This document shows positions 45,467 through 53,904 of a DNA stretch of 57,437 bases, in pieces. Below the pieces are notes generated by a model, which saw nothing but the letters and a program-made list of their open reading frames with translations, was not told where the DNA came from and did not search any database. Source of the stretch: Naasia lichenicola (GTDB lineage: Bacteria; Actinomycetota; Actinomycetes; Actinomycetales; Microbacteriaceae); assembly GCF_004801885.1 (NCBI RefSeq), contig NZ_SSSM01000007.1, positions 1 through 57,437 of the forward strand, read 5' to 3'. Position 1 is the stretch's first letter, and the number at the start of each line of letters is the position of its first letter. The translations under genes were made by a program, and so were the position numbers.

Positions 45467-46363
45467 ATGGTGCTGCCCGATGATGTCGTGCCGTATGCCC
45501 TGGTCATCGCCGGGTTGGTCCTCGTCGTCGTCGCCCTCGTCGTGGTGACCGTGCTGGCCGTGCGCCGAGCCCGCCGCCTCGGCGCCGAACGGACGGTCAA
45601 CGCCCGCGCGCGGGTCGACCTCGAGCTGTCCGTCGCCGACCAGAGCGGACGGCTGCGGATGATCCGTGAGCTGCACGACCTCTCCCTGCACCGCGTCACG
45701 ACGATGATCTCCGACGCGGACGGGGCGAGGTACGCGGGTCAGACCGACCCGAACGCCGCTGTCCGGGCCGCCGGCACCATCTCGGAGACCGGCCGGACGG
45801 CGCTGGCAGACATGCGCCGGGTCAGCCTGCTGGTGCGCGAGAGCGAGGCCGAGATCGGGTTGCAGCCGACGCTGAAGTCCACCCGCGACCTCTTCGCGAT
45901 CATGCGCGACGCAGGGCTCACGGTGATCTTCGAGCGCTCCGGTGACCCGTACCAGGTGACGCCCGGCGCGGAGCTGATGATCTACCGCATCATGCAGGAG
46001 GCGCTGAGCAACTCGCTCAAGTACGGCGGGGAGGGCACGACCGCCCGCGTTGCGTTCACCTGGACCCAGGACGGCTTCCAGGCCCGCGTCGATGATGACG
46101 GATTCCGCAACGCAGCCATCCGCAAGGGCATGGACCCCACTGCCCCGATGAGCTACACGGTCGAGGACGACCTCCACGCTCTCACCGACGAGATCGTCGG
46201 CCCCGGCATCGCGGTCATGCGAGAGCGGGCCGAGCTCTACGGCGGAACGCTCAATGTCACGCAGACCCCCGGCGTGGGCTTCTCCATCTCTGCCGTGTTC
46301 CCGACGCTCCGTCACCACAACGGCGTGCACGGCGTGGACCTCTCGCGTGGCGCGGCGCGGTAG
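45467..46363 (+). CDS. Orphan sensor histidine kinase, NarL type
   Basis: A 298-aa kinase with one N-terminal membrane helix (VVPYALVIAGLVLVVVALVV), a HisKA_3-like region with His70 in RELHDLSLHRV, and a HATPase_c domain with QEALSNSLKYGG and GPGIAVMRERAELYGG. The DGARYA stretch after the His box matches the kinase at 4618, suggesting a common origin. No response regulator is adjacent, so the partner is elsewhere. TAGACT lies 7 nt before the ATG. Its end overlaps the azlC start region. Confidence 0.87.
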   Translation: MVLPDDVVPYALVIAGLVLVVVALVVVTVLAVRRARRLGAERTVNARARVDLELSVADQSGRLRMIRELHDLSLHRVTTMISDADGARYAGQTDPNAAVRAAGTISETGRTALADMRRVSLLVRESEAEIGLQPTLKSTRDLFAIMRDAGLTVIFERSGDPYQVTPGAELMIYRIMQEALSNSLKYGGEGTTARVAFTWTQDGFQARVDDDGFRNAAIRKGMDPTAPMSYTVEDDLHALTDEIVGPGIAVMRERAELYGGTLNVTQTPGVGFSISAVFPTLRHHNGVHGVDLSRGAAR

Positions 46364-47186
46364 CAGGGCGTCGTCGGGAGCGTCCCCGCACGGTCCGAAC
46401 CCGAACGGATCGGCCGCTGATGAATCGGCGGGCGGTTCAACCGATGGATCGACTGCTGGATCGACCGCCGCAGTCGATCGCGCGGCGGCGCGGGCGGGCA
46501 TCGCGGTCGGCCTCGCCACCGCGGCCTACGGCATCTCGTTCGGGGCGCTCGCGGTGGCAGCAGGGCTGGACATCTGGCAGACCTGCGTCCTCAGCCTGCT
46601 GATGTTCACCGGGGGATCGCAGTTCGCGCTGGTCGGGGCGCTCGCCGCCGGGGGACTGGCGGCCGGTCCGAGCGGGATCATCAGCGCCGCCCTGCTCGGT
46701 GCGCGCAACTCGCTGTACGCCGTGCAGGTGAAGCCGATCATCGGCGGCGGGTTCTGGCGCAAGGTGCTCGCCGCCCACGTCACCATCGACGAGACGACCG
46801 CCGTGGCGACCGCCCAGCCGACGCTGCGGGCGAAGCGGATCGGCTTCTGGGTCACCGCGGCCGCGGTCTACATCGGCTGGAACCTGCTGACCCTGGTCGG
46901 CGCGATCATCGGGGATGCGCTCGGCGACGTGCGTCAGTACGGTCTGGATGCCGCGGCAGCCGCCGCGTTCCTCGGACTCCTCTGGCCGCGCCTGCGCGCC
47001 CGCCAGCCGATCGTGGTGGCCGTCGGCGCAGTCGTCGTCGCCGCATCGCTCACCCCGTGGCTGCCGCCGGGGCTTCCCGTGCTGTGCGCGGCCGGGGTGG
47101 CGCTGATCGTCGGACTGGCCAACTGGCCGGGGCCCGGTGCGTCGCGCGATCCGGTCGCATCCGAGCCTCGAGAGGCGGAGGCATGA
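46347..47186 (+). CDS. azlC: AzlC-type branched-chain amino acid exporter subunit
   Basis: A 279-aa membrane protein. After a ~60-residue Ser/Gly/Thr-rich N-terminal stretch comes the AzlC domain (AARAGIAVGLATAAYGISFG, SLLMFTGGSQFALVG, GARNSLYAVQVKPI). With AzlD it forms an exporter for branched-chain amino acids or analogues. The start is uncertain: GTG 46347 overlaps the kinase stop by 17 bp and lacks a strong Shine-Dalgarno sequence, and no clear start lies nearer the domain. The stop overlaps azlD by ATGA. Confidence 0.88.
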   Translation: MARRGSRASSGASPHGPNPNGSAADESAGGSTDGSTAGSTAAVDRAAARAGIAVGLATAAYGISFGALAVAAGLDIWQTCVLSLLMFTGGSQFALVGALAAGGLAAGPSGIISAALLGARNSLYAVQVKPIIGGGFWRKVLAAHVTIDETTAVATAQPTLRAKRIGFWVTAAAVYIGWNLLTLVGAIIGDALGDVRQYGLDAAAAAAFLGLLWPRLRARQPIVVAVGAVVVAASLTPWLPPGLPVLCAAGVALIVGLANWPGPGASRDPVASEPREAEA

Positions 47187-47494
47187 CGGGTTGGCAGATC
47201 GTGCTGCTTGCGGCCATCGCCTGCCTGGCGCTGAAGCTGCTCGGCTACCTCATCCCGGCGAAGGTGCTCGAGCGGCCGATCATCGCCCGTACGGCCGGCC
47301 TCGTCACGGTGGCGCTGCTCGCCGCGCTGGTCTCGGTCCAGACGCTCGCCAGCGGGACGACGATCGTCCTCGATGCGAGGGTCCCGGCGCTCGGCGTCGC
47401 CGCGGTCCTCTTCGCCTTGCGGGTCCCGTTCGTGCTGGTGGTGATCGCCGCCGCGGCTACGGCGGCGCTCGTACGACTCCTATTTGGCGGGTAG
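47183..47494 (+). CDS. azlD: AzlD-type branched-chain amino acid exporter subunit
   Basis: A 103-aa membrane protein with four hydrophobic segments of the AzlD family (AAIACLALKLLGYLIPAKVL, then RVPALGVAAVLFALRVP), the small partner of AzlC. The ATG overlaps the azlC stop codon. AzlCD exporters remove excess leucine, isoleucine and valine. A leucine link with leuA 29 kb away is a pathway-level remark only. Confidence 0.88.
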   Translation: MTGWQIVLLAAIACLALKLLGYLIPAKVLERPIIARTAGLVTVALLAALVSVQTLASGTTIVLDARVPALGVAAVLFALRVPFVLVVIAAAATAALVRLLFGG

Positions 47495-47506
47495 CACGGG
47501 GCGGCC

Positions 47507-47622
47507 GGTCTCAGGACGGGCGCGGGGCGCCCTCCTCGACCAACGGATCGGGGCTGAAAGCCCTCTCCCGCCATCCCTCGCTGGTCGAGGAGGCCGTCCG
47601 CGGCCGTCTCGAGACCGGTTGC
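47507..47622. repeat. Two family A palindromes between azlD and def
   Basis: A minus unit (47507-47545; one arm altered to GGTCTCAGGACGGG) and a plus unit (47579-47622) are separated by 33 bp. They lie between convergent genes, like the pair at 18373. Confidence 0.85.
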
Positions 47623-47642
47623 CCTAGCGGTGCCCGAGAAGA

Positions 47643-48206
47643 TCAGCCTTCGAGGTCGTCGGTGCCCGGCAGCCATGACTTGCCCGGCTTGCCCCAGCCC
47701 GAGCGATGGATCGCCTTCACGGCGCGGCGCGCGTTGAGGAAGTCGAGCCGGTCGACGTAGAGGCGACCCTCGAGATGGTCGAACTCGTGCTGGAAGATCC
47801 GCGCGAACCAGCCCTCCGCCTCGATCTCGAACGGCTTCTGGTCGAGGTCGACCGCGCGCAGGATGGCCTTCTCCGCGCGGACGAGCGGATAGCGCTCGCC
47901 GGGCACCGAGAGGCAGCCTTCCGAATCCTCGTCCTCGTCCGCCTCCGTGGTGGGCGTCGGAGTGATCAGGAGCTCGGGATTGATCGCGACCCCGCTGCGC
48001 ACGCCGCTCTCGTCGGTGTAGCTGTAGACGAACAGGCGCAGGGGAACACCGACCTGGGGGCCGGCGAGGCCGACGCCGGGCGCGGCCTTCATGGTCTCGA
48101 ACATGTCGGCCACGAGGGTGCGCAGCTCCGGACCGAAATCCGTGACGGGCTTGGCCCGCTCGTGCAGGACGGGGTCGCCCGTGATGCGGATGGGGAGGAT
48201 CGCCAT
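47643..48206 (-). CDS. def: Peptide deformylase
   Basis: A 187-aa metalloenzyme that removes the formyl group from nascent proteins. All three motifs are present: GVGLAGPQVG (about residue 44), EGCLSVPG (Cys metal ligand, about 96) and HEFDH (two His ligands plus Glu, about 138). An acidic insertion (TEADEDEDSE) sits just before motif 2. Divergent from the DMT transporter with 45 bp between starts. Confidence 0.96.
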   Translation of the reverse strand: MAILPIRITGDPVLHERAKPVTDFGPELRTLVADMFETMKAAPGVGLAGPQVGVPLRLFVYSYTDESGVRSGVAINPELLITPTPTTEADEDEDSEGCLSVPGERYPLVRAEKAILRAVDLDQKPFEIEAEGWFARIFQHEFDHLEGRLYVDRLDFLNARRAVKAIHRSGWGKPGKSWLPGTDDLEG

Positions 48207-48239
48207 ATCGGCCTAAGACTACCGATCCACGGCCTGAGA

Positions 48240-48245
48240 TATGGT
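48240..48245 (+). promoter_or_regulatory. -10 box of the DMT transporter (leaderless)
   Basis: TATGGT ends 6 nt before the GTG at 48252. An in-frame stop lies just upstream of the GTG, so no earlier start is possible in this frame. Confidence 0.5.
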
Positions 48246-48251
48246 CACCTA

Positions 48252-49166
48252 GTGCCCGCAGACCTGACCGATCTGACCGATCAGCTCGTCCTCGGACCGT
48301 CCCAAGCCATCGGCATCCCCATCGCCCTGATCGGTGCGGTCTTCCTCAGCCTGGGAGCGCAGTTCCAGCACCGTGGGGTGACCAAGGTCGAGGCGTCACG
48401 TGGGGACGCGGTTCCCGGGCTCAGCATGTCTCAGATCTTCGCGCTGCTCGCCCGTCCGTCGTGGGTCACCGGCACGCTCCTGATCGGCCTCGCCATCGTC
48501 CTGCAGCTGACGAGCCTGCGCTTCGCGCCGCTCATCGTCGTGCAGCCGCTCGGCGCGATCGCCCTGGTGATCACCTCGGTGCTCAACGCGCGCGTCAGCC
48601 ACGTCAAGCTCAACCGGCAGTCCGTCCGGGCGATCATCTTCTGCGTCGGGGGAGTGGGGCTGTTCGTCACCGTCGCCGCGTTCACCGCGGTGGAGAAGCG
48701 GATCACCTCCGCGCAGCTCATCACGATCCTGATCATCCTCGCGGTGGTGCTCGCGGTCTTCGCCGTGCTGTTCGGCCTGATCCGGCACCGGATGGGCGCT
48801 ATCGCCTACATCGTCGCGGCCGGCGTGCTCTACGGCTTCGTGGCCACCCTCGCCAAGGTGGTCATCAACCGGATCGTGCAGGGCGACTTCGAGTGGCTCA
48901 CCATCCTCTGCCTCGTCGGGTTGCTCGCGGCCGGCGCGGGCGGTGCCTACTGCGTCCAGACCGCCTATTCGGCGGGCCCACCCGATCTCGTCATCGCCGG
49001 CCTCACCGTGGTCGACCCGCTCGTCGCGGTCGGCATCGGCGTCATCGTGCTGGGCGAGGCCTCGCAGGCGCCGCTCTATGCGATCCCGCTGTTCATCATC
49101 GCCGGAGCGATCGCCGTGTACGGGGTGTTCCAGCTGGCGAAGCATCACCCTCAGGCTCGGCACTGA
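48252..49166 (+). CDS. DMT family transporter
   Basis: A 304-aa protein with about nine to ten helices. It has the N-terminal pattern IGAVFLSLGAQFQHRGV, a central AGVLYGFVATLAKVVINRI, and a second-half VVDPLVAVGIGVIVLGE typical of drug/metabolite-type permeases related to NIPA-like proteins. The substrate is not predictable. The GTG at 48252 is 6 nt after TATGGT. It is divergent from def and followed by a glycosyltransferase gene about 200 bp away. Confidence 0.85.
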   Translation: MPADLTDLTDQLVLGPSQAIGIPIALIGAVFLSLGAQFQHRGVTKVEASRGDAVPGLSMSQIFALLARPSWVTGTLLIGLAIVLQLTSLRFAPLIVVQPLGAIALVITSVLNARVSHVKLNRQSVRAIIFCVGGVGLFVTVAAFTAVEKRITSAQLITILIILAVVLAVFAVLFGLIRHRMGAIAYIVAAGVLYGFVATLAKVVINRIVQGDFEWLTILCLVGLLAAGAGGAYCVQTAYSAGPPDLVIAGLTVVDPLVAVGIGVIVLGEASQAPLYAIPLFIIAGAIAVYGVFQLAKHHPQARH

Positions 49167-49371
49167 TCGGCCGGCTGCAGGCGCGATTCGGCCGATCCAG
49201 CGCCGTGGATCGTGGTCTGCGGCTCGCCATCGCGGCACCCCCGCCCGCAGAGAGCGGTGCGGTAGCGTGAAGCCACCCACCACCTGATCTGCCCGTCTGT
49301 CTGAACACGAGGAATGGCTCATCAACGCGCAATCTCCTGATGCCGCCGGGGCCGAGGCTCCGCGACTGACC

Positions 49372-50610
49372 GTGCTCATGGTGGGGGACACGTTCCCGCC
49401 CGACGTCAACGGTGCATCCAACTTCAGCGTGCGCCTCGCAGCGGGTCTCGCCCGACGCGGCCACAACGTGCACGTCGTCGCCCAGGCGCACACCTGGCGC
49501 CAGACCGCCGGTCCCGAGGAGCATGAGGGCGCGACCTTCACCGTGCACCGGCTGCGCAGCACGCGCTGGCCGGGCCACGACTGGATCCGGTTCGTCAACC
49601 CGCTCCGGATCAACGCGAACATGCGGCGGATCATCCGCGAGGTGAATCCCGACGTGCTGCACAGCCAGGCGCACCTGCTGGCCGGGCGCGGTGGATCGAC
49701 CGAGGCGATCAAGGTCGGCCTGCGCATCGTCAACACCAATCACTTCATGCCCGAGAACCTCATCGAGCACACCGGCCTGCCCAAGTTCATCTGGCCGCTC
49801 GGCGTCACGATCACCTGGAAGGATGCGACCCGCATCCTCAAGCGCGCCTCGGCGATCACGACCCCGACCCGTCGTGCCGCGGACTACCTCGAGTCGAAGA
49901 CCGGCCTGCACGGCGTGCACGCGGTCTCCTGCGGCATCCGGGCGGCGGACTACACGCCGAGCTTCGAGCCGCGCACCGAGAACCGCGTGGCCTTCACCGG
50001 CCGGGTGACTGGCGAGAAGCAGATCGACAAGCTGCTCGAAGCCGTCGCGATCATGCCGGCCGACCTCAACACGATCGTCGACATCATCGGCGACGGCGAT
50101 CAGCGGAAGGCGCTCGAGGAGCAGGCCGTCCGCCTCGGCATCGCCGACCGCGTGATCTTCCACGGGCGGGTGTCCGACGCGAAGCTCCGCTCGCTGCTGA
50201 CCGGGGCCACGGTCTTCGCGATGCCATCGATCGCCGAGCTCCAGAGCATCTCGACCATGGAGGCCATGGCGAGCGGACTCCCGATCGTCGCCGCCGACGC
50301 GATGGCCCTGCCGCACCTCGTGCACGACGGCGAGAACGGATTCCTGTTCCCGCCCGGTGACATCCCCGCTCTCGCCGAGCGCCTCGAGCGCGTGCTGCGG
50401 CTGCCCGAGGATGAGCTGGCGATCATGAAGAACGCGTCGCTGCGACTCATCGAGCCGCACGACATCGAGACCACCCTCGACGTCTTCGAGCGCCTGTACC
50501 GCGGCGAGGACGTGGACGATCCGGTGACGGAGGTCCCTCCGCTGAGCAGCAAGCTGCGCGAGCAGTTCCGCGGCCTGCGCCGCCGCGCCCGAGACGCCCT
50601 GACCGACTGA
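49372..50610 (+). CDS. GT4 family glycosyltransferase
   Basis: A 412-aa GT-B enzyme. The N-terminal domain starts VLMVGDTFPPDVNGASNFS. The C-terminal nucleotide-sugar domain has VAFTGRVTGEKQIDKLLEA, the IIGDGDQRKALE strand and the E-x7-E region SIAELQSISTMEAMASGLP. A mannosyl- or glucosyltransferase in envelope glycolipid synthesis is possible, but the donor is not determined. The first legal start is GTG 49372, unusually tight to strand 1; codons in the same frame back to an ATC at 49321, behind an ideal GAGGAA, look protein-like, so the N-terminus may be about 17 residues longer. Confidence 0.87.
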   Translation: MLMVGDTFPPDVNGASNFSVRLAAGLARRGHNVHVVAQAHTWRQTAGPEEHEGATFTVHRLRSTRWPGHDWIRFVNPLRINANMRRIIREVNPDVLHSQAHLLAGRGGSTEAIKVGLRIVNTNHFMPENLIEHTGLPKFIWPLGVTITWKDATRILKRASAITTPTRRAADYLESKTGLHGVHAVSCGIRAADYTPSFEPRTENRVAFTGRVTGEKQIDKLLEAVAIMPADLNTIVDIIGDGDQRKALEEQAVRLGIADRVIFHGRVSDAKLRSLLTGATVFAMPSIAELQSISTMEAMASGLPIVAADAMALPHLVHDGENGFLFPPGDIPALAERLERVLRLPEDELAIMKNASLRLIEPHDIETTLDVFERLYRGEDVDDPVTEVPPLSSKLREQFRGLRRRARDALTD

Positions 50611-50616
50611 GCGTCA

Positions 50617-50680
50617 TCCGGGTCCGGGTCCGCGTCGGGGTCCGGGTCTGGATCCGCTTCCGGGTCCGCGGCCGCGGGAT
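50617..50680. repeat. GGGTCC-type hexanucleotide microsatellite
   Basis: About ten imperfect 6-bp units (GGGTCC, GGATCC, GGGTCT, CTTCCG) directly follow the glycosyltransferase stop. The opposite strand would read as Asp-Pro repeats. It may be a decayed coding tail or a simple expansion. Confidence 0.7.
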
Positions 50681-50694
50681 CGCCTGGGCAGCTC

Positions 50695-51079
50695 GGCCAC
50701 CTTTTGCGCGGGCCTGGCCACCTTTCGGGTCCTTCGGCCACCTTTCGAAGGGTGGCCGAACGTCCCTAAAGGTGGCCCAACTACTTTGCGGCGATAGTGG
50801 GCGGATAGTCCGAAGTCGTGGCCCCCTTTCGTTCGGGCCAGCCACCTTTCCTACCCTCGGCCACCTTTTCATTCGCGACGGCCCGCTTTCCTACCGTCGG
50901 CCACCTTTGTAAACCTGGCCGTCGGTAGCAAAGGTGGCCGAGCATTCTCAGACGCCGCGGTTGAGTGAACGGGATCGCTGACGGCCACCTTTCGCCGTGA
51001 CGGCACTGGTTTCAAAGGTGGCCGTCGAGGACAGAGGTGGCCGCCGAGGGAAAGGGTGGCCGCCGAGGGAAAGGGTGGC
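50695..51079. repeat. Phased word array, family B, cluster 3 (largest)
   Basis: It occupies most of the 526-bp gap between the glycosyltransferase and the lytic enzyme. Forward GGCCACCTTT words start at 50695, 50716, 50736, 50859, 50899 and 50982, with variants near 50820, 50838 and 50879. Reverse AAAGGTGGCC-type words start at 50749, 50768, 50930, 51014, 51033, 51051 and 51070. Neighbouring words within a block are 18-21 bp apart, and orientation switches at least five times. The sequence between words varies. No gene is seen in the gap. Confidence 0.85.
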
Positions 51080-51136
51080 CGCCGAGCGCCGGATGATCAC
51101 CGCGCCGGATCGAGCCGATCTCACGTCGTGAAGTGC

Positions 51137-52321
51137 TCAGTACCAGCCGACCGACTCGGAGTGCGCCCACGCGCCGCACGGATTGCCGTAACGGGACGTG
51201 ATGTAGCTCAGCCCCCAGGTGATCTGGGTCGCCGAGCTGGTCTGCCAATCCGATCCGGCGCTCGCCATCTTGCTGCCGGGCAGAGACTGGGGGATCCCGT
51301 ACGCGCCGCTCGACGCGTTGTACGCGTTCCAGCGCCAACCGGATTCACGGTTCCAGAGCGACACCAGGCAGTTGTACTGGCTCGTATCCCAGCCGCGCGA
51401 CGAGACGACGTCGGCCGCGTAGGCGCGGGCGTCGGCCGGACTGAGCGACCCCGATCCGCCCGAGACGGTCGTCACGGGCGTGGTCGTCGCGCTGGTGTTG
51501 GCGGCCGCAGCCTTGCGGGCCGCCTCCTGTGCGGCGGCGTAGGCGGCGGCGGCCTCCTGGCCCGCTCGGTACTGGGACTCGAGCTGCGCTGTGGTGTTGT
51601 TCAGCGAGGCGAGCTGCGCGTAGAGCGTGTCGCTCTGCGTCTGCGCCTCGGCGACCTTCGCGTCCGCCGCGCTCTGCGCCGCGTTCGCCGACTCCAACGA
51701 CGACTGCGCGGCCGCCGCGAGCTTGGCGCGCTCTTCTTCGGCGACCGTCGCCTGAGCGGTGAGCGACGACAGCTGCTTCTCCGCGCGCTCCGCCTCTGCC
51801 ATCGCCGATGCCGAGACATCGCCGAGGCGGCTCAGCGTGCCGAGCTGGTACAGCGTGCTCCCGGCGTCGGATGCGGACAGCCAGAGGTCGAGTGTCGGAT
51901 TGGCAGATCGGGAGAGCTGGCTCGCGGTGACACCGGCCCGTTTGCGGGACGTGGCAACCTCGGCGGTGGCCTCATCGACCTGAGTCTGGAGCTGGTCCGC
52001 GGACTCCTGGGCGGCCTCGGCGGACGATCGTGCCTCCTCGTACTCGCCGGCCTTGGCGAGCGCCTCATCGGCGAGGTCGGCGGCGGTGGCCTGCAGCTCG
52101 TCGAGGGCTGCCGTGATCTTGGAGGCTTGCGCGGCGACGGCCGCCGCGTTGCCCTTGGCGGCCTGCACCTCGTCCCAGGTCGGGTAGTCCGCGGCCTGGG
52201 CCGGGATCGCGATGGCCATCGATCCGAGCACCACTGCGAGCACAGCCAGCATCCGCGCGACTACGAGATCGTGACGCTGGGCGCGATGGCGCCCTCGCTC
52301 AGCTCGCCCGCGATCGGTCAT
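51137..52321 (-). CDS. Secreted coiled-coil protein with SLT/lysozyme-like C-terminal domain
   Basis: A 394-aa protein. An N-terminal signal peptide (MLAVLAVVLGSMAIAIPAQAA) is followed by a long Ala-rich coiled coil (residues ~55-290), a Ser/Thr linker, and a C-terminal transglycosylase-like domain with the probable catalytic Glu in SLWNRESGW, then AYGIPQSLPG and a Cys pair. It resembles peptidoglycan hydrolases kept inactive by a coiled coil, as in FtsEX- or Rip-type systems. The start could lie a few codons downstream of 52321 (nearer the hydrophobic core). It is flanked by a family B array. Confidence 0.85.
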   Translation of the reverse strand: MTDRGRAERGRHRAQRHDLVVARMLAVLAVVLGSMAIAIPAQAADYPTWDEVQAAKGNAAAVAAQASKITAALDELQATAADLADEALAKAGEYEEARSSAEAAQESADQLQTQVDEATAEVATSRKRAGVTASQLSRSANPTLDLWLSASDAGSTLYQLGTLSRLGDVSASAMAEAERAEKQLSSLTAQATVAEEERAKLAAAAQSSLESANAAQSAADAKVAEAQTQSDTLYAQLASLNNTTAQLESQYRAGQEAAAAYAAAQEAARKAAAANTSATTTPVTTVSGGSGSLSPADARAYAADVVSSRGWDTSQYNCLVSLWNRESGWRWNAYNASSGAYGIPQSLPGSKMASAGSDWQTSSATQITWGLSYITSRYGNPCGAWAHSESVGWY

Positions 52322-52478
52322 CCCGCCAGGCTATGAACAGGTGCGGTCGCCACTGTCGCAAACCTCCGACGGGAAGCGAGTCCACAGCAGATCCGAAAGG
52401 TCGCGTGCCCACAGCTCCGTGGATGCTGAACCGATCAGGGGATGTGCCTTCCTGATCCGTGCAACCCGGGCCGGGCGA

Positions 52479-52931
52479 TCACCCTCGTCTGTCCCTCCGG
52501 GGCCGGGCGTGATGGCCGGGCGTGGTGTCGACGGGGCCGGTCATGGGGGAGTCCCACATGCCGTGCGTCGGGACGGCCTCGTCGTCCCCTGGCCAGGGAG
52601 GCATGGTGACGCCGACGATGCGGAGGGGCGCGCCGCCGTCGCAGCGGAACTGGAATCGAGTGCCGACCGGCAGGTCGAGAGCCATGTCCGCCTCGAGCTC
52701 TGTGACGCTCTCGTCACCGTCGAGGCTGCGCCAGATCCGTCCGCTTCCGCTCAGCACGAACCACATCTCGGTCACCGTCCGGTGCACGATCGCCGCCGAG
52801 ACCTGTCCGGGCTGGAGGGTGAAGTGACTCAGACTGCCCGAGGCCGAGCTCGCCAGCAGCCGAACTTCCGAGCCGTCCGGCGCCGTGACATCCGGCTTCT
52901 CCGGCAGGTGGCGGGTCGTGAACGCGGTCAC
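52479..52931 (-). CDS. Cupin domain protein
   Basis: A 150-aa single-domain cupin. The two conserved motifs are recognisable, with RTVTEMWFVLSGSGRIWR as motif 1 and DLPVGTRFQFRCDGGAPLRIV as motif 2. The His ligand set is incomplete compared with metal cupins, so the metal and activity are uncertain. It is divergent from the LysE-type exporter (36 bp apart). The 157 bp between it and the lytic enzyme hold nothing recognisable. Confidence 0.82.
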   Translation of the reverse strand: MTAFTTRHLPEKPDVTAPDGSEVRLLASSASGSLSHFTLQPGQVSAAIVHRTVTEMWFVLSGSGRIWRSLDGDESVTELEADMALDLPVGTRFQFRCDGGAPLRIVGVTMPPWPGDDEAVPTHGMWDSPMTGPVDTTPGHHARPRRDRRG

Positions 52932-52955
52932 CCGCTGACCCTACCCCCGACCCAA

Positions 52956-52961
52956 TACGCT
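52956..52961 (+). promoter_or_regulatory. -10 box of the LysE-type gene (leaderless)
   Basis: TACGCT ends 6 nt before the ATG at 52968. Confidence 0.4.
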
Positions 52962-52967
52962 GAGCGG

Positions 52968-53618
52968 ATGACCGTCACGAGTGCGATCCTCGGCTTCGCC
53001 CTCGTCGCCGCACTGCTCACGATCATCCCTGGGCTCGACACCGCGCTGGTGCTGAGATCGGCCATCAACCGCGGGCGCGGGCAGGCCTATGCGAGCGGCC
53101 TCGGCATCAGCACCGGCTCGCTGATCTGGGCCGTGGCTGCGGCAGTCGGGGCGACCGCAGTGCTCGCCGCCTCGGAGACCGCATATCGGGTGCTGACACT
53201 CCTCGGCGCCGGATACATGGTCTATCTGGGAGTGCGGATGCTCGTCGGAGCCGTCCGTCGATCCCATCACGGTCCTCAGCCCACAACCGAGTCCACGACC
53301 GAGCCTGCGCTCGCCGCGTCGCCCTGGCGAGCATGGACGGTCGGCCTGCTGACCAACCTGCTCAACCCCAAGGTGGGCGCGTTCTACCTGGCGACGATCC
53401 CGCAGTTCATCCCGGCGGGCGTCTCGCCGCTCGTGATGGGAGCGCTGCTCGGCCTCGTGCACGTGGCACTCGGCATGACCTGGTTCACGCTCATCATCGG
53501 GGCGACCGCCCGTGCGAGCAGATTCCTGCGCAGTCCTCGCGCGACCCGGATCGTCGACGGGGTGACCGGAACCGTGCTGGTCGGCTTCGGCATCAAGCTC
53601 GCCCTGTCGCCGCGCTGA
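52968..53618 (+). CDS. LysE/RhtB family amino acid exporter
   Basis: A 216-aa membrane protein with six helices and the RhtB-type signatures IPGLDTALVLRSAINRGRGQ near the N-terminus, LGAGYMVYLGVRML, and NLLNPKVGAFYLATIPQFI in the second half. It exports amino acids or similar compounds; the substrate is unknown. The ATG at 52968 follows TACGCT. It is divergent from the cupin gene, which may have a related metabolic role. Confidence 0.92.
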   Translation: MTVTSAILGFALVAALLTIIPGLDTALVLRSAINRGRGQAYASGLGISTGSLIWAVAAAVGATAVLAASETAYRVLTLLGAGYMVYLGVRMLVGAVRRSHHGPQPTTESTTEPALAASPWRAWTVGLLTNLLNPKVGAFYLATIPQFIPAGVSPLVMGALLGLVHVALGMTWFTLIIGATARASRFLRSPRATRIVDGVTGTVLVGFGIKLALSPR

Positions 53619-53720
53619 TCTTCGCCTGCGACTCAGTGCGCAGATCTCGCAGTGGACCCGGGGCTGCTGACCATGGGAGCGTGGTCCGCGACGTGGGCGA
53701 CGGGAAGGATGCGACGGACG

Positions 53721-53897
53721 ATGGTCGGAGAGACGGATCACTCTGAGGCGAGCTCGAAGAAGGAGCAGAAGCAGAAGCGGACGAGGCGCCAGCTCCCACC
53801 CGATCCGTTCGGCGAGCCGCCCCACGAGGAGGCCGACCGATCGTTCGAGCCGTACAAGTTCGTCCCGCCGGGGATCACGGGCGGACTCGGCTCGTGA
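53721..53897 (+). CDS. Small charged hypothetical protein
   Basis: A 58-aa ORF from ATG 53721 (ATG 53709 is an alternative with GGGAAGG close by). It is rich in Lys, Glu and Pro (SKKEQKQKRTRRQLPPDPFGEPPHEEADRSFEPYKF). There is no domain or signal. It ends 7 bp before the next ORF, which suggests co-transcription. It could be a real small protein or an accident of GC-rich sequence; the acidic-basic pattern and good spacing favour translation slightly. Confidence 0.4.
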   Translation: MVGETDHSEASSKKEQKQKRTRRQLPPDPFGEPPHEEADRSFEPYKFVPPGITGGLGS

Positions 53898-53904
53898 GCA
53901 TCGC

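Noticed and set aside
50617-50680. Asp-Pro repeat protein on the minus strand
   Set aside because: The frame arises from the hexanucleotide repeat and runs into the glycosyltransferase antisense; no start signal or domain is present.
50695-51079. Regularly spaced repeats suggesting a CRISPR array
   Set aside because: The repeated word is only ~10 nt, the period 18-21 bp, and the orientation alternates. There are no 25-40 nt direct repeats and no cas genes.
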